Origin: Streptomyces lichenis
GTDB lineage: Bacteria; Actinomycetota; Actinomycetes; Streptomycetales; Streptomycetaceae
Assembly: GCF_023218175.1 (NCBI RefSeq)
Contig: NZ_JALPTH010000006.1
Span: forward strand, 124,001-188,000
DNA length: 64,000 bases
Direction: 5' to 3'
In this document: positions 61,786 to 64,000 of the stretch, piece after piece
How positions within the stretch are numbered: the first letter of the stretch is position 1
Layout: each line of letters begins with the position of its first letter
Notes under the pieces: generated by a model
Told to the model about the DNA's origin: nothing
What the model saw: the letters and a program-made list of their open reading frames with translations, nothing else
Databases searched by the model: none
Program-made: the position numbers and the translations under genes

Positions 61786-62625
61786 TTACACGTCCCGCCT
61801 GCTCAGCATCAGATACGCGCCGCCCAGCACCACCGCGGCCAGCCCGGCGAGGATGCCCAGCGGCGTCCAGCCGTGCGGACCGCCGTCGATCAGCCCGGAC
61901 TCGCTGTAGAAGCCGATCAGCAGGCTCGGGATGGCGTACTTGAACAGGAACTCCTGCACGCCCCGCAGGGACTCGGTGCCCATCATGAACAGCCCCGCCA
62001 CCAGCGGCAGCAGGATGACCCCGATCATGATGGTGATCGCGCCGGCCGAGTGCCGCACCAGCGCCCCGACACCCAGTGCCAGCAGTCCGAGCGTGGCCAC
62101 GAACAGTCCGGCGCCGACGGTGGCGCGCAGCCACTGCTCACCGGTGGGCTCCGGGCCGTCGATCACGCCGACCTGGGCGGCGGCGACCAGCGTGGCGGTG
62201 GCCGTGGTCACCGTGAAGACCAGCAGGAAGAACACCACGGCCTTGGCGGTGAGCACCCGGCCCCGGCTCGGGCAGGCCGTCAGGGTGGTGCGGATCATCC
62301 CGGTGCCGTACTCCGAGGCGATGGTCAGCACGCCCAGCGTCACCACGCAGAGCGAGCCGAGCAGCACCCCGTAGATGCCGAGGACGAACACCGGCTCCCC
62401 GCCGGTCGCGGTCTCACCGCTGCCGGTGTCCACGCTGGAGACCGCCCAGGCGATGAGCAGCCCCACCGCCAGCATCAGCGCCACCATGACGCCGAGCGTC
62501 CACAGGGTGGAGCGCACCGAGCGGATCTTGGTCCACTCGGAGGCCAGCGCGTCCCCGAGGTGCGCCCGGCGGACCGGGATGGGGGAGGTGTACTGCTGCT
62601 GCGAGGGCGGGTACGCGGCGCTCAT
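61786..62625 (-). CDS. ABC-2 type permease subunit
   Basis: 279 residues, about six membrane helices, with the EWTKIRSVRSTLWTLG start block and EYGTGMIRTTLTACPSRG typical of ABC-2 permeases in Gram-positive bacteria. The stop of the ATPase gene overlaps its ATG (62623-62625) by 4 bp. Function of this pair is unspecified export; in streptomycetes they are common and of unknown substrate. It ends 239 bp before the secreted-protein gene. Confidence 0.9.
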   Translation of the reverse strand: MSAAYPPSQQQYTSPIPVRRAHLGDALASEWTKIRSVRSTLWTLGVMVALMLAVGLLIAWAVSSVDTGSGETATGGEPVFVLGIYGVLLGSLCVVTLGVLTIASEYGTGMIRTTLTACPSRGRVLTAKAVVFFLLVFTVTTATATLVAAAQVGVIDGPEPTGEQWLRATVGAGLFVATLGLLALGVGALVRHSAGAITIMIGVILLPLVAGLFMMGTESLRGVQEFLFKYAIPSLLIGFYSESGLIDGGPHGWTPLGILAGLAAVVLGGAYLMLSRRDV

Positions 62626-63869
62626 CGGGGGTCCTCGTTCTTGCTCAGGTCTGCGGGGGCGGCGGCGGGCGGCGCCTGCGGCACGGGCGGGGCGTCCGCC
62701 GGTACGGCCGGTCCCGGCACGGGCGCCGGACCACCGGACACCGGCGCGCCCGGCGCGGTCGCGGACGGCGGACCCGCGGGCGGCTGCGGGGCGGGGGCAC
62801 CCGCGTACGGGCCCTGCCCGCCGGCGTACGGGTTCTGCCCGGGCGGCGGCGGGGCGTACCAGCCCTGCTGGGGCACCTCCGGGACCACCGGCTGCGGCTG
62901 GGGCGGCAGGTAGCCGGGCGGCTGCTGCTGCATCAGCCCGGCCTTCCGGTCGTCCGTGGAGCGGTAGTCCACCGCCCCCTGGGTCAGGCGCATGTACGCC
63001 TCCTCCAGCGAGGCCTGGTGCGGGGAGAGCTCCCACAGCCGTACGTCCGCGCCGTGCGCCAGGTCGCTGATCCTCGGCAGCGGCAGCCCGGTGATCCGCA
63101 GCGCCCCGTCCGGCTCGGACAGCACCTGGCCGCCGGCCTCGGCGAGCACCGTGACCAGCTTCTCCCGCTGGGTGGGCTCGGTGTCGGGGGTGCGCACCCG
63201 GGCGAAGTCCGCGGAGTTCGCCGAGATGAACTGCTTCACGCTCATGTCGGCCATCAGCTGGCCGCGGCCGATCACGATCAGGTGGTCGGCGGTCAGCGCC
63301 ATCTCGCTCATCAGGTGCGAGGAGACGAAGACCGTGCGGCCCTCGGCGGCCAGCGCCTTCATCAGGTTGCGGACCCAGAGGATGCCCTCCGGGTCCAGCC
63401 CGTTGACCGGCTCGTCGAAGAGCAGCACCTGCGGGTCGCCGAGCAGCGCCGCGGCGATGCCGAGGCGCTGCCCCATGCCCAGCGAGAAGCCCTTGGAGCG
63501 CCGCTTGGCCACGCTCTGGAGCCCGACCACGCCCAGCACCTCGTCCACCCGGCGGGCCGGGATGCCGGCCAGCTGCGCCAGGGACAGCAGATGGCTGCGG
63601 GCGCTGCGCCCGCCGTGCACCGCCTTGGCGTCCAGCAGCGCGCCCACCTGGCGGGGGGCGTTCGGCAGCTTCCGGTAGGGGTGGCCGCCGATCGTCACAT
63701 GGCCGGAAGTGGGCTGGTCGAGCCCCAGGATCATGCGCATGGTCGTGGACTTGCCGGAGCCGTTGGGCCCCAGGAAGCCGGTCACCGTACCCGGCCTCAC
63801 CTGGAAGGAAAGGTTGTACACGGCCGTCTTGGCGCCATAGCGCTTGGTCAGGCCGACTGCCTCGATCAT
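62622..63869 (-). CDS. ABC transporter ATP-binding protein with Pro-rich tail
   Basis: 415 residues. Walker A GPNGSGKSTT (about 35-44), signature SLGMGQRLGIAAAL (a variant of LSGGQ; normal for this class), Walker B VLLFDEPVNGLDPEG and VSSHLMSEMA are intact. The first 305 residues are an ordinary ABC ATPase. The last 110 are low complexity, Pro/Ala/Gln/Gly/Tyr-rich (YLPPQPQPVVPEVPQQ, NPYAGGQGPYAG), not part of the enzyme. Translationally coupled to the permease. Upstream on the minus strand is the 131-bp edge of the window. Confidence 0.92.
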   Translation of the reverse strand: MIEAVGLTKRYGAKTAVYNLSFQVRPGTVTGFLGPNGSGKSTTMRMILGLDQPTSGHVTIGGHPYRKLPNAPRQVGALLDAKAVHGGRSARSHLLSLAQLAGIPARRVDEVLGVVGLQSVAKRRSKGFSLGMGQRLGIAAALLGDPQVLLFDEPVNGLDPEGILWVRNLMKALAAEGRTVFVSSHLMSEMALTADHLIVIGRGQLMADMSVKQFISANSADFARVRTPDTEPTQREKLVTVLAEAGGQVLSEPDGALRITGLPLPRISDLAHGADVRLWELSPHQASLEEAYMRLTQGAVDYRSTDDRKAGLMQQQPPGYLPPQPQPVVPEVPQQGWYAPPPPGQNPYAGGQGPYAGAPAPQPPAGPPSATAPGAPVSGGPAPVPGPAVPADAPPVPQAPPAAAPADLSKNEDPR

Positions 63870-63945
63870 TCTCCAGCCCCATCGAACAGGTCGTGGTCAT
63901 CGGGCCCCTGCGGCACAAGCACCGATGGCCCCCGTAAGAGGTAAG

Positions 63946-63976
63946 AGACTATCGAGCCGTTGACGGTTCCGGCCAA
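63946..63976 (-). promoter_or_regulatory. possible promoter of the ABC operon
   Basis: On the minus strand TAGTCT (63946-63951) is a good -10; TTGGCC (63971-63976) lies 19 bp upstream, slightly too far. It is 77 bp before the ATPase start. Weak prediction. Confidence 0.3.
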
Positions 63977-64000
63977 GCCCGTCACCGCCCCGGCTACGCG

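Overview
The window is high-GC actinobacterial DNA and almost certainly a Streptomyces chromosome. Codons are overwhelmingly G/C-ending, GTG and TTG starts are frequent, and stop/start overlaps of the GTGA, ATGA and TTGA type abound. From memory of the family, the gene order lysA-hom-thrC-thrB-rho-LCP-rpmE-prfA-prmC-tsaC-phosphatase-glyA-wecA-atpIBEFHAGDC-DUF2550-chiC/chiR/chiS-cobO-...-nucS matches the core of streptomycete chromosomes (the SCO535x to SCO539x stretch of S. coelicolor). No integrase, transposase, phage gene or CRISPR array was seen.

Left part (1-14 kb): a partial zinc-ribbon gene, a HEAT-repeat protein, a bacterial end-joining cluster (separate ATP-dependent ligase and LigD-type polymerase, divergent from ku), a peroxiredoxin, a phosphopantetheinyl transferase translationally coupled to a metallophosphoesterase, and a DM13-domain protein. 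A two-gene accessory module follows at 8.7-13.8 kb: a nuclease with an N-terminal reader-like domain, a phosphorothioate-type sulfur-binding domain and an HNH domain, then a large SF1 (DNA2/Upf1-like) helicase broken by a 2-bp duplication at helicase motif III. This is the best candidate for an undescribed defence system here. It ends against a tRNA-Arg(CCG) gene.

Middle (14-36 kb): a single-domain response regulator and the ArgS-like protein NrtL, both probably leaderless; the lysine/threonine block lysA, hom, thrC, thrB; rho with a long leader and a strong terminator; a secreted trypsin-like protease with FG-GAP repeats and a possible structured leader; a decayed secreted-protein gene next to a small lipoprotein-like gene of unusual codon use; an LCP-family ligase; a block of GC-rich repeats; then rpmE, prfA, prmC, tsaC, a phosphatase-fold protein whose nucleophilic Cys is Ser, a divergent SHMT paralogue and a WecA/TagO-type transferase.

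ATP synthase and after (35.7-53.8 kb): the whole atpIBEFHAGDC operon behind a probable Rex operator, with a 15-bp hairpin between atpD and atpC; DUF2550; the chitinase cluster chiC-chiR-chiS with the paired 12-bp repeats typical of streptomycete chitinase promoters; a membrane protein; cobO; an ABC-2 exporter divergent from its likely TetR regulator; and a 3-hydroxybutyryl-CoA dehydrogenase.

Right part (53.8-64 kb): a STAS-domain antagonist, a 1003-residue membrane protein with a degenerate P-loop and 13 GGTDPT repeats, the mismatch endonuclease gene nucS divergent from an SCO5389-type gene, an LLM flavin oxidoreductase, a small zinc-finger-like protein, a secreted/anchored protein and an ABC-2 transporter pair reading off the right edge. 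Terminator hairpins are mostly long perfect GC stems without T-tracts, as usual in this genus.
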